64,000 bases of DNA from Serratia proteamaculans (lineage in GTDB: Bacteria > Pseudomonadota > Gammaproteobacteria > Enterobacterales > Enterobacteriaceae): NCBI RefSeq assembly GCF_008830365.1, contig NZ_WBKI01000004.1:248001-312000 (forward strand), written 5' to 3'. The translations under genes were made by a program, and so were the position numbers. This document shows positions 7,660 through 19,208 of the stretch, in pieces. The notes under the pieces are model-generated. The model saw nothing but the letters and a program-made list of their open reading frames with translations. It was not told where the DNA came from and did no database searches. Position 1 is the first letter of the stretch; every line of letters begins with the position of its first letter.

Positions 7660-8730
7660 GTGAAAAAACTGATCAATAAAGTTGAGTCGGTACTGGAAGA
7701 GCAACTGCTGGGGTTGGCAGAGGCGCACCCAGAGTTGTTGGTGCATCAGGAGCCGGTGTTTGTCACCCGTGCCGATGCGCCGGTCGCGGGCAAGGTGGCG
7801 ATCCTGTCCGGTGGTGGCAGCGGCCACGAGCCGATGCACTGCGGTTTTGTCGGCGAAGGCATGCTGGACGGTGCCTGCCCGGGAGAAATTTTCACCTCGC
7901 CCACGCCGGATAAAATGTACGAGTGCGGCCAGGCGATCGACGGCGGTGCCGGGGTGCTGTTGATCATTAAAAACTACACCGGCGACATCTTGAACTTTGA
8001 GACCGCGACCGAACTGCTGCACGACAGCGGAACCCAGGTGGCGACGGTGCTGGTGGACGATGATGTGGCGGTTAAAGACAGCCTGTTCACCGCCGGACGA
8101 CGCGGGGTGGCCAATACCGTGCTGATGGAGAAACTGCTCGGTGCGGCAACGGCGCGCGGCGACGATCTGGATAGCATTGTGACGCTGGGGCACAGCATCA
8201 ATAATCACGGGCATTCGATCGGTATTGCACTGGGTGCCTGTACCGTGCCGGCGGCCGGTAAACCTTCGTTCGTGCTGGCGGAAAACGAGATGGAATTCGG
8301 CGTCGGTATTCACGGCGAGCCAGGCATTGCGCGACGCCCGTTCACCACCCTTAATGCGGCGGTGGACGACATGTTCCATACCCTGATCGACCATGGTCAC
8401 TACCAGCGCACTATCCGTATCTGGGATCGTCAGCAGGGTGAATGGCGCGATGAAGTACAGACCAAAAAGCCACTGACGCGTGGCGACAGGGTGATTGCAC
8501 TGGTGAACAACCTGGGGGCGACGCCGCTGTCCGAGCTGTATGGCGTTTACCACCGGCTGGCGGAGCGTTGCGCCGAGGCGGGAATGATCGTTGAGCGTAG
8601 CCTGGTGGGCTCTTACTGCACGTCGCTGGACATGCAAGGGGTCTCGATCACGCTGCTGAAAGTGGACGACGAACTGTTGTCCTTGTGGGATGCGCCGGTG
8701 AAAACACCTGCGCTGCGTTGGGGCTGCTGA
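7660..8730 (+). CDS. dhaK: dihydroxyacetone kinase subunit DhaK
   Basis: A 356-residue protein, identical in length to E. coli DhaK, the substrate-binding subunit of the PEP-dependent dihydroxyacetone kinase. The GTG start at 7660 follows GAGGAAATAACC and gives the usual MKKLIN beginning. LSGGGSGHEPMHCG forms part of the active site and His218 (in GVGIHGEPG) is the residue that holds dihydroxyacetone as a covalent hemiaminal. DhaK passes the substrate to the ADP of DhaL. It sits 52 bases after gldA and 9 before dhaL. Confidence 0.95.
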   Translation: MKKLINKVESVLEEQLLGLAEAHPELLVHQEPVFVTRADAPVAGKVAILSGGGSGHEPMHCGFVGEGMLDGACPGEIFTSPTPDKMYECGQAIDGGAGVLLIIKNYTGDILNFETATELLHDSGTQVATVLVDDDVAVKDSLFTAGRRGVANTVLMEKLLGAATARGDDLDSIVTLGHSINNHGHSIGIALGACTVPAAGKPSFVLAENEMEFGVGIHGEPGIARRPFTTLNAAVDDMFHTLIDHGHYQRTIRIWDRQQGEWRDEVQTKKPLTRGDRVIALVNNLGATPLSELYGVYHRLAERCAEAGMIVERSLVGSYCTSLDMQGVSITLLKVDDELLSLWDAPVKTPALRWGC

Positions 8731-8739
8731 GGAGGAATC

Positions 8740-9372
8740 ATGGCGTTAACCAAACAACAAGTGGTCGACTGGCTGATGCGCTGTGGTGAGGTGTTTACCC
8801 AGCAGCGTGATTTTCTAACCCAGCTGGATACCGAGATCGGCGATTCCGACCACGGGCTGAACATGAACCGCGGCTTCAACAAGGTGGTAGAAAAACTGCC
8901 TTCGGTGGCGGACAAAGACATCGGTTTTATTCTGAAGAACACCGGCATGACGCTGCTGTCCAGCGTGGGGGGAGCCAGTGGTCCGCTGTTCGGCACCTTC
9001 TTTATTCGTGCCGCACAGTCGGCCAACGCCAAACAGAGCCTGGATCTGGCGGAGCTGCATCAAATGATGCAAGAGGGCGTCGAAGGTGTGGTGATGCGCG
9101 GTAAGGCGGAGCCGGGTGATAAAACCATGTGCGATGCCTGGTGGGCGGTAGTGGAAAGCCTTGGCCAGTCGGCCCAGCAGCAGTTAAGCGTGGCGGAGGC
9201 TCTGCAGCGTGCCAGTGAACGGGCGGAGCAGGCGGTTGAAAGCACCATCACCATGCAGGCGCGCAAAGGGCGGGCCAGTTACCTGGGTGAACGCAGCATC
9301 GGTCATCAGGATCCGGGGGCCACCTCGGTGATGTTGATGATGAAAACGCTGGCAGCGGTCGCCGGCCAATAG
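8740..9372 (+). CDS. dhaL: dihydroxyacetone kinase ADP-binding subunit DhaL
   Basis: A 210-residue all-helical subunit with the same length as E. coli DhaL. Asp30, Asp35 and Asp37 in LDTEIGDSDHG are the residues that bind the two magnesium ions and the permanently held ADP. SVGGASGPLFGTFF is the second nucleotide-binding signature. In this system ADP on DhaL is rephosphorylated by DhaM instead of being exchanged. The start ATG has a GAGGAG site; the gene lies between dhaK and dhaM. Confidence 0.95.
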   Translation: MALTKQQVVDWLMRCGEVFTQQRDFLTQLDTEIGDSDHGLNMNRGFNKVVEKLPSVADKDIGFILKNTGMTLLSSVGGASGPLFGTFFIRAAQSANAKQSLDLAELHQMMQEGVEGVVMRGKAEPGDKTMCDAWWAVVESLGQSAQQQLSVAEALQRASERAEQAVESTITMQARKGRASYLGERSIGHQDPGATSVMLMMKTLAAVAGQ

Positions 9373-9383
9373 CAGGAGGCGAG

Positions 9384-10817
9384 ATGATCAATATCGTTGT
9401 AGTTTCACACAGCGCGCTGTTGGCGCGCGGGGTTGAAGAGCTGGCGTTGCAGATGATGCGCGGCGACGGCTGTAAACTGGTGCTGGCGGCGGGTGTCGAT
9501 GATGCGGATCATCCGATAGGCACCGATGCAATCAAAGTGATGGAAGCCATTGAGTCGGTGGCTGAGAGTGCGGGCATTGTGGTGCTGATGGATTTGGGCA
9601 GCGCGCTGCTGAGCGCCGAAACCGCCATCGATCTGCTGGATCCGTCGTTGGCCGCCAAAGTCCGGCTGTGTTCGGCACCGCTGGTCGAAGGGACGCTGGC
9701 CGCGGTGGTGGCCGCCAATGCCGGAGCCGGGCTGGAACAGGTACTGGCCGAGGCGCAGGGCGCATTGCAGGCCAAACAGGCGCAGTTGGGGGAAGCCACC
9801 ACGCCGGTGGCCAAAAGCGTTGAGTTGCCGCTGACACAGGGGAAAAGCGTCAGTTGGACGGTGCAGAACCCGCATGGCCTGCATGCTCGTCCTGCCGCCC
9901 GACTGGCAGAAACGCTGGCCCCGTTCGATGCCGAACTGGTGTTGGAAAAGCAGGGTCAGTGCGCCAATCCGCGTAGCCTTAACCAACTGGCGCTTTTGCT
10001 GGTGCGCCACGGCGACACCATCCGGCTGATTGCCGACGGGCCGCAGGCCGATCAGGCGCTGGCGGCGTTTAGCGCGCTGGCAGAGCAGCACTTTGGTGAA
10101 ACGGTTTCCGAGCAGAGCCTGCCTTCATTACACGGTATTCCGGTGGCTGAAAGCGTGACCAGTGGCCCGGTGTGGCAGGCGATCAGCTTCTGGCCGACGG
10201 AGGTCGAGCGTACTATTGGTGCAGACGACGTACTGAACGAACAACAGCGGCTACGTCAGGCATTGCAGCACACGCTGAGTGATTTGAACCGGTTGGCGGA
10301 GCGCACTGGCTCGTTGATTGGCAAACCGCAGGCGGCAATCTTCGGTGCTCACAGTATGCTGCTGGACGACCCGGATCTGCAGCAGGCGGCCTATACCCGC
10401 ATCGCCCGCCAACAATGCAGTGCCGAGCAGGCCTGGCAGCAGGAGATGGAAGCCATTGCCGGGGAGTATCGCGAACTGGACGACGAATATATGCGGGCGC
10501 GTGAGTTGGACGTGCGCGATATGCTGCGTCGCACCCTGAGTCATCTGCAACAGCAGCCGTTGCCGGTGATTACGCTGACCGCGCCGTCCATTCTGGTGAT
10601 GGACGAACTGATGCCGTCAGACGTGGTGATGCTCGACCGTCGTCTGGTGCTCGGCATCTGCCTGAGCGGTGGCAATGCGCTGTCGCACAGTGCGATCCTG
10701 GCGAAAGCGATGGGTATGCCGATGGTGGTGGGGATGAACGACTGCATGAGCAAAACCCGCAACGGCCAGAAAGCGATGCTGGACGCGGCGCGTGGTGTGC
10801 TGCAACTCAGCCACTGA
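9384..10817 (+). CDS. dhaM: PTS phosphocarrier DhaM for dihydroxyacetone kinase
   Basis: A 477-residue multidomain phosphocarrier: EIIA-Man-like domain with His9 (VVSHSALL), an HPr-like domain with GLHARPA (His167), and a truncated Enzyme I-like domain with GGNALSHSAILAKA (His435). It carries phosphate from PEP through EI and HPr to the ADP of DhaL. E. coli DhaM has the same three-part plan and nearly the same length (472). It ends 8 bases before the convergent dhaR stop; no terminator is visible between them, so the two transcripts probably overlap. Confidence 0.94.
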   Translation: MINIVVVSHSALLARGVEELALQMMRGDGCKLVLAAGVDDADHPIGTDAIKVMEAIESVAESAGIVVLMDLGSALLSAETAIDLLDPSLAAKVRLCSAPLVEGTLAAVVAANAGAGLEQVLAEAQGALQAKQAQLGEATTPVAKSVELPLTQGKSVSWTVQNPHGLHARPAARLAETLAPFDAELVLEKQGQCANPRSLNQLALLLVRHGDTIRLIADGPQADQALAAFSALAEQHFGETVSEQSLPSLHGIPVAESVTSGPVWQAISFWPTEVERTIGADDVLNEQQRLRQALQHTLSDLNRLAERTGSLIGKPQAAIFGAHSMLLDDPDLQQAAYTRIARQQCSAEQAWQQEMEAIAGEYRELDDEYMRARELDVRDMLRRTLSHLQQQPLPVITLTAPSILVMDELMPSDVVMLDRRLVLGICLSGGNALSHSAILAKAMGMPMVVGMNDCMSKTRNGQKAMLDAARGVLQLSH

Positions 10818-10825
10818 TTGCACCC

Positions 10826-12772
10826 TCAGGCGCGCAGCTTAAACTGGCGGATATCAATCTGATACTGTTTGATTTTCCGCCACAGCGTGGTGCGGCCAAT
10901 GCCCAGCAACTGCGCCATCTCGTTCAACTGTCCGCGGCTGACATTGGCTGCGCGAATGATCGCCTGTCGTTCCATCTCCGCCAGCGTCAACAGCGGCATG
11001 CCCGGTTGTGGTTCACTTTCCAGCAGTGGCTGGTGGCTGAGCAGGTGTTCAGGTAAATCCGCCAGTTGCAGGTGGTGGCCGTGACACATCATCGCGGTGC
11101 GCTCCACCACCCCCTTCAGTTCCAGATCGTTGCCAGGCCACAGATACAATCCGAGCTGGGCCATCACCTCATCATCTACCCGGAAACGGCACTGAAAATG
11201 CTGTTCCAGCGTGCGCAGATGGTGCTTCACCAGCAGCGGAATATCGCTCAATCGCTGGCGCAGCGAGGGTATCTGGATCTCAAATGCCTGCAGGCTGTAA
11301 AACAGCTGGCGGCGAAAACGATTCTGCTGCACCAACAGCGGCAGATCGGCGGCGCTGCTGGCGATCACCCGCACATCGACCGGGATTACCCGGTTGGAAT
11401 TGAGCCGCATCACTACGCCGGTTTTCAGCACCTGCAACAGCGCCGACTGCATCTCCGCCGGTAAATACTCGATCTGTTCCAGGTACAGCGTACCGCCGTT
11501 GGCCAGTTCAAACTTGCTGAGTTGGCCCGCTTCTTCCTCGTTGGCATCGCTGCCCAGCAGCTCACGCAACCCCTGCGCTTCCGGCATCAACTGGCAGTTG
11601 AGGGCGATATAAGGCCCGGCGGCGCGGTCGCTGGCGTTGTGGATTGCCTGGCTGAGTAACTCCTTGCCGACACCTTCCTCACCGCACAGCAGGATCGGGT
11701 GCTGGCCCTTAGCGGCTTGCTGGCCATAACGGATCAACCGGCGCATCTCCAGCGAGGCGGAAGGCATCTGTTCAAAACTGTGGCTGACGCGCCCCAATTG
11801 GCTGCTGACATACTGGCGCATCCGCTCGAGCGGATGCAGCAGGGCGATAAAGCTGCAGCGCTCACCGTCGAAGATTGGCTTGAGGGTTAACAGCGTCGCG
11901 ATAAACTGCCGCTGACTTTCAAAGGTGACCTCAACGTGCTGCAACGGCTGCCGCTGGGCGATGGCGCGGTTGAGCAGGGCGGGCAGCGTCAGCAACTGGG
12001 TCAGCGCTTTGCCCTGGCTTTGTTGCTCATCCAGCTTCAGCAAGGAAGCGGCGCGCTGATTGATGTACTGCAGGTAACCGCGATGGTCCCAGGCCATGAC
12101 GCCGTCATCCACCCCGTCGAGCAGGCCATAAAGCTGGTTCAGGTGGCGGTTGGATTCTGCCAGCAGGCTGTCGGCGTTCAGGGAGTTGCCGATCTCGCGT
12201 GCCAGCGCCAGCGTTAGTGACAGATCGCCAGCGGCGCAGTCGGCCAACCGGCAGCCCAGCGCAATCGAACCGCGTTGACGACCACTGTTGTCGTAAACCG
12301 GCGTGGCGCAGAATGACCAGTCGTGCAGCGCCTGGCGTACATGTTCGCTGCCGCGCACCTGCATCGGGTGGCCCTCGGCTACCGCCAATGATGGCGCGTT
12401 GGTGCCGATGTCCCCCTCGGCCCAATAGGCACCGGGGGTAAAACCCAATAGCTGCAGGCATTCGCGCGTTGGGGCATCGCCGCACAGCCACAGCATGCAG
12501 CCGCTTTCGTCGAGGATCATCAGCAGGCAGCGGCGCTGTTCCATGTATTCGCAGGCGTCTTCCAGCGCCGCCTGACCGAGTGTTAGCAGGTCATTCTTAC
12601 GCTGGCAGATGGAATTAAAGGTGGCGCCGAGTGCGCAGTGGGGCGCTTTCCACACCGCGGGCTGCATCAGGCTGCGGCAACGCAACCAGGAAGCATAGAT
12701 TGCCGGCGCAGGGCGTTGCGCGGGGGGCAGGTCACCTTCGATCAGGCGTTGCCAGCTTGACGTGTTCTCCAT
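10826..12772 (-). CDS. dhaR: DhaR, transcriptional activator of the dihydroxyacetone kinase operon
   Basis: A 648-residue AcoR-type enhancer-binding protein. Domains: N-terminal GAF-like sensor, a PAS domain around residues 190-300 (DGVMAWDHRGYLQYINQRAA), an AAA+ domain of which the Walker A-like region reads LLCGEEGVGKELLSQAIHN, and a C-terminal Fis-type helix-turn-helix (LLGIGRTTLWRKIKQ). The GAFTGA loop needed for sigma-54 contact is not seen, as in E. coli DhaR, which works on a sigma-70 promoter. The ATG at 12772 gives the E. coli-like length; the frame stays open upstream but the extra residues are not DhaR-like. It is convergent to dhaM here, whereas in E. coli it is divergent from dhaK. 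Confidence 0.9.
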   Translation of the reverse strand: MENTSSWQRLIEGDLPPAQRPAPAIYASWLRCRSLMQPAVWKAPHCALGATFNSICQRKNDLLTLGQAALEDACEYMEQRRCLLMILDESGCMLWLCGDAPTRECLQLLGFTPGAYWAEGDIGTNAPSLAVAEGHPMQVRGSEHVRQALHDWSFCATPVYDNSGRQRGSIALGCRLADCAAGDLSLTLALAREIGNSLNADSLLAESNRHLNQLYGLLDGVDDGVMAWDHRGYLQYINQRAASLLKLDEQQSQGKALTQLLTLPALLNRAIAQRQPLQHVEVTFESQRQFIATLLTLKPIFDGERCSFIALLHPLERMRQYVSSQLGRVSHSFEQMPSASLEMRRLIRYGQQAAKGQHPILLCGEEGVGKELLSQAIHNASDRAAGPYIALNCQLMPEAQGLRELLGSDANEEEAGQLSKFELANGGTLYLEQIEYLPAEMQSALLQVLKTGVVMRLNSNRVIPVDVRVIASSAADLPLLVQQNRFRRQLFYSLQAFEIQIPSLRQRLSDIPLLVKHHLRTLEQHFQCRFRVDDEVMAQLGLYLWPGNDLELKGVVERTAMMCHGHHLQLADLPEHLLSHQPLLESEPQPGMPLLTLAEMERQAIIRAANVSRGQLNEMAQLLGIGRTTLWRKIKQYQIDIRQFKLRA

Positions 12773-12868
12773 CGGATCCCATCCAGACGAGATAAAGCGA
12801 TAACCTGGATGATACCACTCCAGGGTGGGGGAAGGGCTGTGAGGCGTTGGGCAGAACCGATGACCCGG

Positions 12869-12902
12869 CAAAAAAAATGGGGTGCGGCAGAAGCCGTACC
12901 CC
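12869..12902 (-). terminator. intrinsic terminator of tolC
   Basis: On the minus strand GGGGTACGGC and GCCGCACCCC form a stem with a TTCT loop, followed by an A and a run of eight T. It begins 22 bases after the tolC stop. Confidence 0.85.
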
Positions 12903-12923
12903 GTATTCAGCGGCGTAAATCCA

Positions 12924-14432
12924 TCAGTTACGGAATGGGTTACCGCTGTTGCGTGCAGGCTGGCTGGTGGTGGTCGCCGGCGCTGAGGCACGGGTGGCAA
13001 CCGGAGCAGCAGTAACTGGCGCGGAGGTTTGCGGTGCAGGGGCGTTGCCGTTATAGCCTTCAGCGTAAGCGTCCTGTGCGGTAGTCGGTGGTGCTACCAC
13101 GTCTTGCGAAGTAGAAATTGGTTTACCCAATGCGCCATTCAGCATCATCAGGTCGTTCTCGTTCAGGGTACCGAGCGCCGACTTGATGTTCAGTTGGTTG
13201 ATCAGGTAGGTATAACGCGCGCTGGAGAGCTGTTGCTTGGCGTTATACAGCGTACTGGTGGCATCCAGCACGTCGACGATGGTACGGGTACCGACCTGGT
13301 AACCGGCCTCGGTCGCATCCAATGAACTCTGAGCAGAGACTACCGCTTGTTGGTAGGCGTTGATGCTGCTGATCGAGGCGTTCACGTTATTGAACGAAGA
13401 ACGCACGGTCTGCACTACGCTGCGGTGGGCACTTTCCAGTTGCTCGCTGGCGCCAACGAAGTTGTACTGCGCCTGCTGCACCTGCGAGTTGGTCTGGCCA
13501 CCGCTGTACAGCGGTAAATTGAAGCTCAGACCCACTTTGTTCTGACCAATATCGCTGTCCGGCGTAATGTTACGTGAACCGCTGTTATTGGTATTGCTAA
13601 CCGCAGTGGAAGCGCTGAAGTCGACGGTAGGCATATAGCCGGTCTGTGCGGAACGGATCTGCTCACGGGCCAGATCCTGGCTCAGACGAGCGGACAACAG
13701 GCTCAGGTTACGGCTTTCGGCTTCTTTCAGCAGATTATTGACTGCATCCGGGCGTTTGGTGTTGAAACGGTCGGTATTCAACGAGGCCAGTTCCGGATAG
13801 AAGGTGCCGGTGACCTGACGCAGTTTTTCCAGCGCGTTGTCCAGGTTGTTACGGGCGGTGACTTCGGCCGCCAGCACGGTATCGTAGGACGAACGGGCGT
13901 TCTGCACATCGGTGATCGCGACCAGGCCCACGTTAAAGCGCTGGGTGGTCTGGTCCAGGGTGCGATAAACCGCTTGTTTGTTCGCCTGGGTATAGGACAG
14001 CGTATCGATGGCGCTCAGCACGTTAAAATAGGCGGTAGCGGTATCGAGGATCAGTTGCTGTGACGAGGTCTGGAAAGTCACGTCGGAAATGCCGGCGGTT
14101 TTTTCCTGCAGCGTCAGCGCACGCCATTTGGACATGTCGAAGATAGTCTGGGTCAACGCCAGGGAGCCACTGGTGGCATCGCTGTTGGCATCTTTGCTGT
14201 CACGGTAGCCATTGGTGTAAGTGTAACCGGCGCTCAAACCCAACTGCGGCAGCAGCGGGCTGCGTGCTTCGTTGATTTTTTCGAATGCGGCGTCACGGTC
14301 AGCGGCGGTTTTGCGCAGATCCGGGTTACTTTCCCTGGCCTGTTTGTAGACCTGCAGCAGGTTCTCTGCCTGGCTCATTGCACTGAAGCCGCCCAGGCTC
14401 AGTCCGATAAGAAGGGGGAGCAGTTTCTTCAT
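12924..14432 (-). CDS. tolC: outer membrane efflux channel TolC
   Basis: A 502-residue trimeric outer membrane channel-tunnel used by AcrAB-type efflux pumps and type I secretion. The signal peptide is MKKLLPLLIGLSLGGFSAMSQA with mature ENLLQVYKQA, as in E. coli. Internal repeats of the OEP family are visible (FNVGLVAITDVQNA and YQVGTRTIVDVLDAT). I chose the ATG at 14432 over 14438 because AAGGA lies 6 bases before it and directly abuts the other. The C-terminal tail is Ala/Pro/Thr-rich and ends in NPFRN, like E. coli TolC. It is divergent from nudF. Confidence 0.96.
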   Translation of the reverse strand: MKKLLPLLIGLSLGGFSAMSQAENLLQVYKQARESNPDLRKTAADRDAAFEKINEARSPLLPQLGLSAGYTYTNGYRDSKDANSDATSGSLALTQTIFDMSKWRALTLQEKTAGISDVTFQTSSQQLILDTATAYFNVLSAIDTLSYTQANKQAVYRTLDQTTQRFNVGLVAITDVQNARSSYDTVLAAEVTARNNLDNALEKLRQVTGTFYPELASLNTDRFNTKRPDAVNNLLKEAESRNLSLLSARLSQDLAREQIRSAQTGYMPTVDFSASTAVSNTNNSGSRNITPDSDIGQNKVGLSFNLPLYSGGQTNSQVQQAQYNFVGASEQLESAHRSVVQTVRSSFNNVNASISSINAYQQAVVSAQSSLDATEAGYQVGTRTIVDVLDATSTLYNAKQQLSSARYTYLINQLNIKSALGTLNENDLMMLNGALGKPISTSQDVVAPPTTAQDAYAEGYNGNAPAPQTSAPVTAAPVATRASAPATTTSQPARNSGNPFRN

Positions 14433-14494
14433 TTGCATTCCTTGTTGTGCAGCAATATTGCGGAGTTAGCTGACGATAGACGAAATAGTTGCCG

Positions 14495-14540
14495 ATTCTA
14501 GCAGAGTCTGTTGTACGCCTGAGTTGGCTGAATGTGCCAT
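14495..14540 (-). promoter_or_regulatory. tolC promoter candidate with mar/sox/rob box
   Basis: On the minus strand ATGGCACATTCAGCCAACT (14522-14540) matches the marbox consensus AYnGCACnnWnnRYYAAAY at all but one defined position. Twenty-one bases further on is TAGAAT (14495-14500), a good minus-10 box. E. coli tolC is known to be controlled by MarA, SoxS and Rob through such a box, so the same control is likely here. Confidence 0.55.
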
Positions 14541-14713
14541 CTCGCGTAACTTTTACCTTTCAGGCCGCCTGTTTACCTTAGTTCAACTGGTCGCACACGT
14601 CACACCTGATATCATGGCTCACAATCTATCATAAAGCCGCGGAAGATTATCCCGCCGTTTCTGTCATCAAAACTGTTTATTTTATCGGCATACTCACGCA
14701 GGAGAATTCACTT

Positions 14714-15346
14714 ATGAGCCACTCGCAACCGTCGCCCGTTACTTTTGATGAAAATGATGTAGAAATTATTGCACGTGAGACGCTTTATCGTGGTTTTTTT
14801 TCACTCAATTTATATCGTTTTCGCCACCGCTTGTTCAACGGTGACATGGGTCCCGAAATTAAACGCGAAATTTTCGAGCGTGGGCATGCTGCGGTGTTGC
14901 TACCCTATGACCCGGTGCGCGACGAGGTGGTGTTGATTGAACAACTGCGGATCGCTGCGGTCGATACCAGTAGATCACCCTGGCTGCTGGAAATGGTGGC
15001 GGGCATGATCGAAACCGGCGAGAGTGTTGAAGACGTGTGCCGCCGTGAAGCGCAGGAAGAGGCCGGCGTCGTGGTCGGGCGTTGCAAGCCGGTGTTGAGC
15101 TACCTGGCCAGCCCTGGCGGTACCAGCGAGCGCTTGTCAATTATGGTGGGCGAAGTGGACGCGACTACGGCGGAAGGCATCCATGGACTGATCGACGAGC
15201 ATGAAGATATCCGGGTCCATGTGGTCAGCCGCGAACAGGCTTACCGTTGGGTTGAAGAGGGTGCGATTGATAACGCGGCATCAGTGATTGCATTGCAGTG
15301 GCTGGCGTTGCACCATGAATCGTTAAAAAAAGAGTGGGCCAATTAA
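14714..15346 (+). CDS. nudF: ADP-ribose pyrophosphatase NudF
   Basis: A 210-residue Nudix hydrolase that splits ADP-ribose to AMP and ribose 5-phosphate. The Nudix box is visible as [20 protein letters not shown] with its metal-binding glutamates, preceded by LLEMVAG. E. coli NudF is 209 residues. The ATG follows GCAGGAG. It starts a close run nudF-yqiB-cpdA-yqiA and overlaps yqiB by one base (TAATG). Confidence 0.94.
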   Translation: MSHSQPSPVTFDENDVEIIARETLYRGFFSLNLYRFRHRLFNGDMGPEIKREIFERGHAAVLLPYDPVRDEVVLIEQLRIAAVDTSRSPWLLEMVAGMIETGESVEDVCRREAQEEAGVVVGRCKPVLSYLASPGGTSERLSIMVGEVDATTAEGIHGLIDEHEDIRVHVVSREQAYRWVEEGAIDNAASVIALQWLALHHESLKKEWAN

Positions 15347-15771
15347 TGAAACAGCGCTATACCCCTGATTTCCCCGAAATGATGAGATTGTGCGAAACCA
15401 ACTTCGCGCAATTGCGCCGCTTGCTGCCGCGCAATGACGAAGTGGGTGAAACGGTGACTTATCAGGTGAACGGCGCCAGTTATCGTCTGACCATTATTGA
15501 ATCCACCCGCTATACCTCGCTGGTGCAGATCGAACAGACCGTCCCGGCAGTCAGTTACTGGAGCCTGCCTGCGATGACGGTGCGGCTGTATCATGACGCG
15601 ATGGTTGCGGAAGTGTGTTCAAGTCAGCAGATCTATCGCTTTAAAGCACGTTATGATTATCCCAACAAAAAGTTGCATCAACGCGACGAAAAGCATCAAA
15701 TTAACCAGTTTCTTGCTGATTGGTTGCGCTACTGTTTGGCGCATGGAGCAATGGCGGTTCCGGTTTGTTAA
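15346..15771 (+). CDS. yqiB: DUF1249 family protein YqiB
   Basis: A 141-residue protein almost collinear with E. coli YqiB ([14 protein letters not shown], then SYWSLP and [16 protein letters not shown]). Function unknown; the family is always found between nudF and cpdA in enterobacteria. The ATG at 15346 overlaps the nudF stop, which decides the start over an in-frame ATG four codons upstream. Confidence 0.92.
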   Translation: MKQRYTPDFPEMMRLCETNFAQLRRLLPRNDEVGETVTYQVNGASYRLTIIESTRYTSLVQIEQTVPAVSYWSLPAMTVRLYHDAMVAEVCSSQQIYRFKARYDYPNKKLHQRDEKHQINQFLADWLRYCLAHGAMAVPVC

Positions 15772-15798
15772 ACAGACTGAGATAACAAAGGACACCAT

Positions 15799-16604
15799 TT
15801 GGAAAGCCTGTTTAAACCGACCGTGGCAAGTGGGGCCAGGGTCAGGATCCTGCAAATAACAGATACCCACCTTTTTGCCGGCGAAAATGAGACGTTGCTT
15901 GGCATCAATACCTATCGCAGCTATCACGCGGTGTTGGACGCTATCCTGGCGCAGCAGCGTGATTTTGATCTGGTCGTCGCCACCGGTGATTTGGCACAGG
16001 ATCATTCATTGGCTGCCTACCGGCATTTTGCCGAAGGTATTGCACGGTTGCCGGCGCCTTGCGTTTGGCTGCCGGGCAACCATGATTTTCAGCCGGCGAT
16101 GGTCGATGCACTGGCCGACGCCGGAATTGCCCCGTCAAAACAGGTGCTGGTGGGCGATCACTGGCAGGTGCTGTTGCTGGACAGCCAGGTCTTCGGCGTG
16201 CCGCACGGTGAGTTGAGCGAATATCAGCTCGAGTGGATGGAGCGCTGCCTGCAAGCCTATCCCGATCGCTATACCCTAATGCTGTTGCACCACCATCCGC
16301 TGCCTTCCGGCTGCACCTGGCTCGATCAACACAGCCTGCGCAACCCGCATACGCTGGGCGCGGTGCTGTTGCGCTACCCGAAAGTGAATACCCTGCTGTG
16401 CGGGCATATTCACCAGGAGCTGGATCTGGAGTGGCAGGGCAGGCGGCTGCTGGCATCGCCGTCCACCTGCGTGCAGTTCAAACCGCATTGTACCAATTTC
16501 ACTATCGACGAGGTTTCACCCGGCTGGCGCTATCTTGATTTGCTGCCGGACGGCCGCGTCGAGACGCAGGTTTTCCGCCCCGACATGGATTCGGATGGGT
16601 ATTG

Positions 16605-16605
<1 letters not shown>
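15799..16605 (+). CDS. cpdA: 3',5'-cyclic-AMP phosphodiesterase CpdA
   Basis: A 268-residue metallophosphoesterase that hydrolyses cAMP to AMP. The calcineurin-like motifs are present in order: DTHLF, GDLAQD, GNHDF, and HIHQE near the C-terminus. The start is TTG (protein MESLFKP), as expected from E. coli CpdA, which begins MESLL; no ATG lies near. A rare start and the weak AAAGGA site suggest low translation. The stop overlaps the yqiA ATG. Confidence 0.93.
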
Positions 16606-19131
<2,526 letters not shown>

Positions 19132-19138
19132 CCGACAG

Positions 19139-19163
19139 GCCCGGCTCCCCGCCGGGCTTTCTT
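19139..19163 (+). terminator. intrinsic terminator of parE
   Basis: GCCCGGC and GCCGGGC form a 7-bp GC stem with a TCCCC loop, followed by TTTCTT, starting 8 bases after the parE stop. Confidence 0.8.
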
Positions 19164-19208
19164 CCCGCAGGCGCTGCATGCGGCGCCCGATGACTTTGGG
19201 CGGAATGC

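Noticed and set aside
10826-13000. A 724-residue DhaR
   Set aside because: The extra 76 residues overlap the tolC gene end and terminator and are not DhaR-like; the ATG at 12772 gives a normal length.
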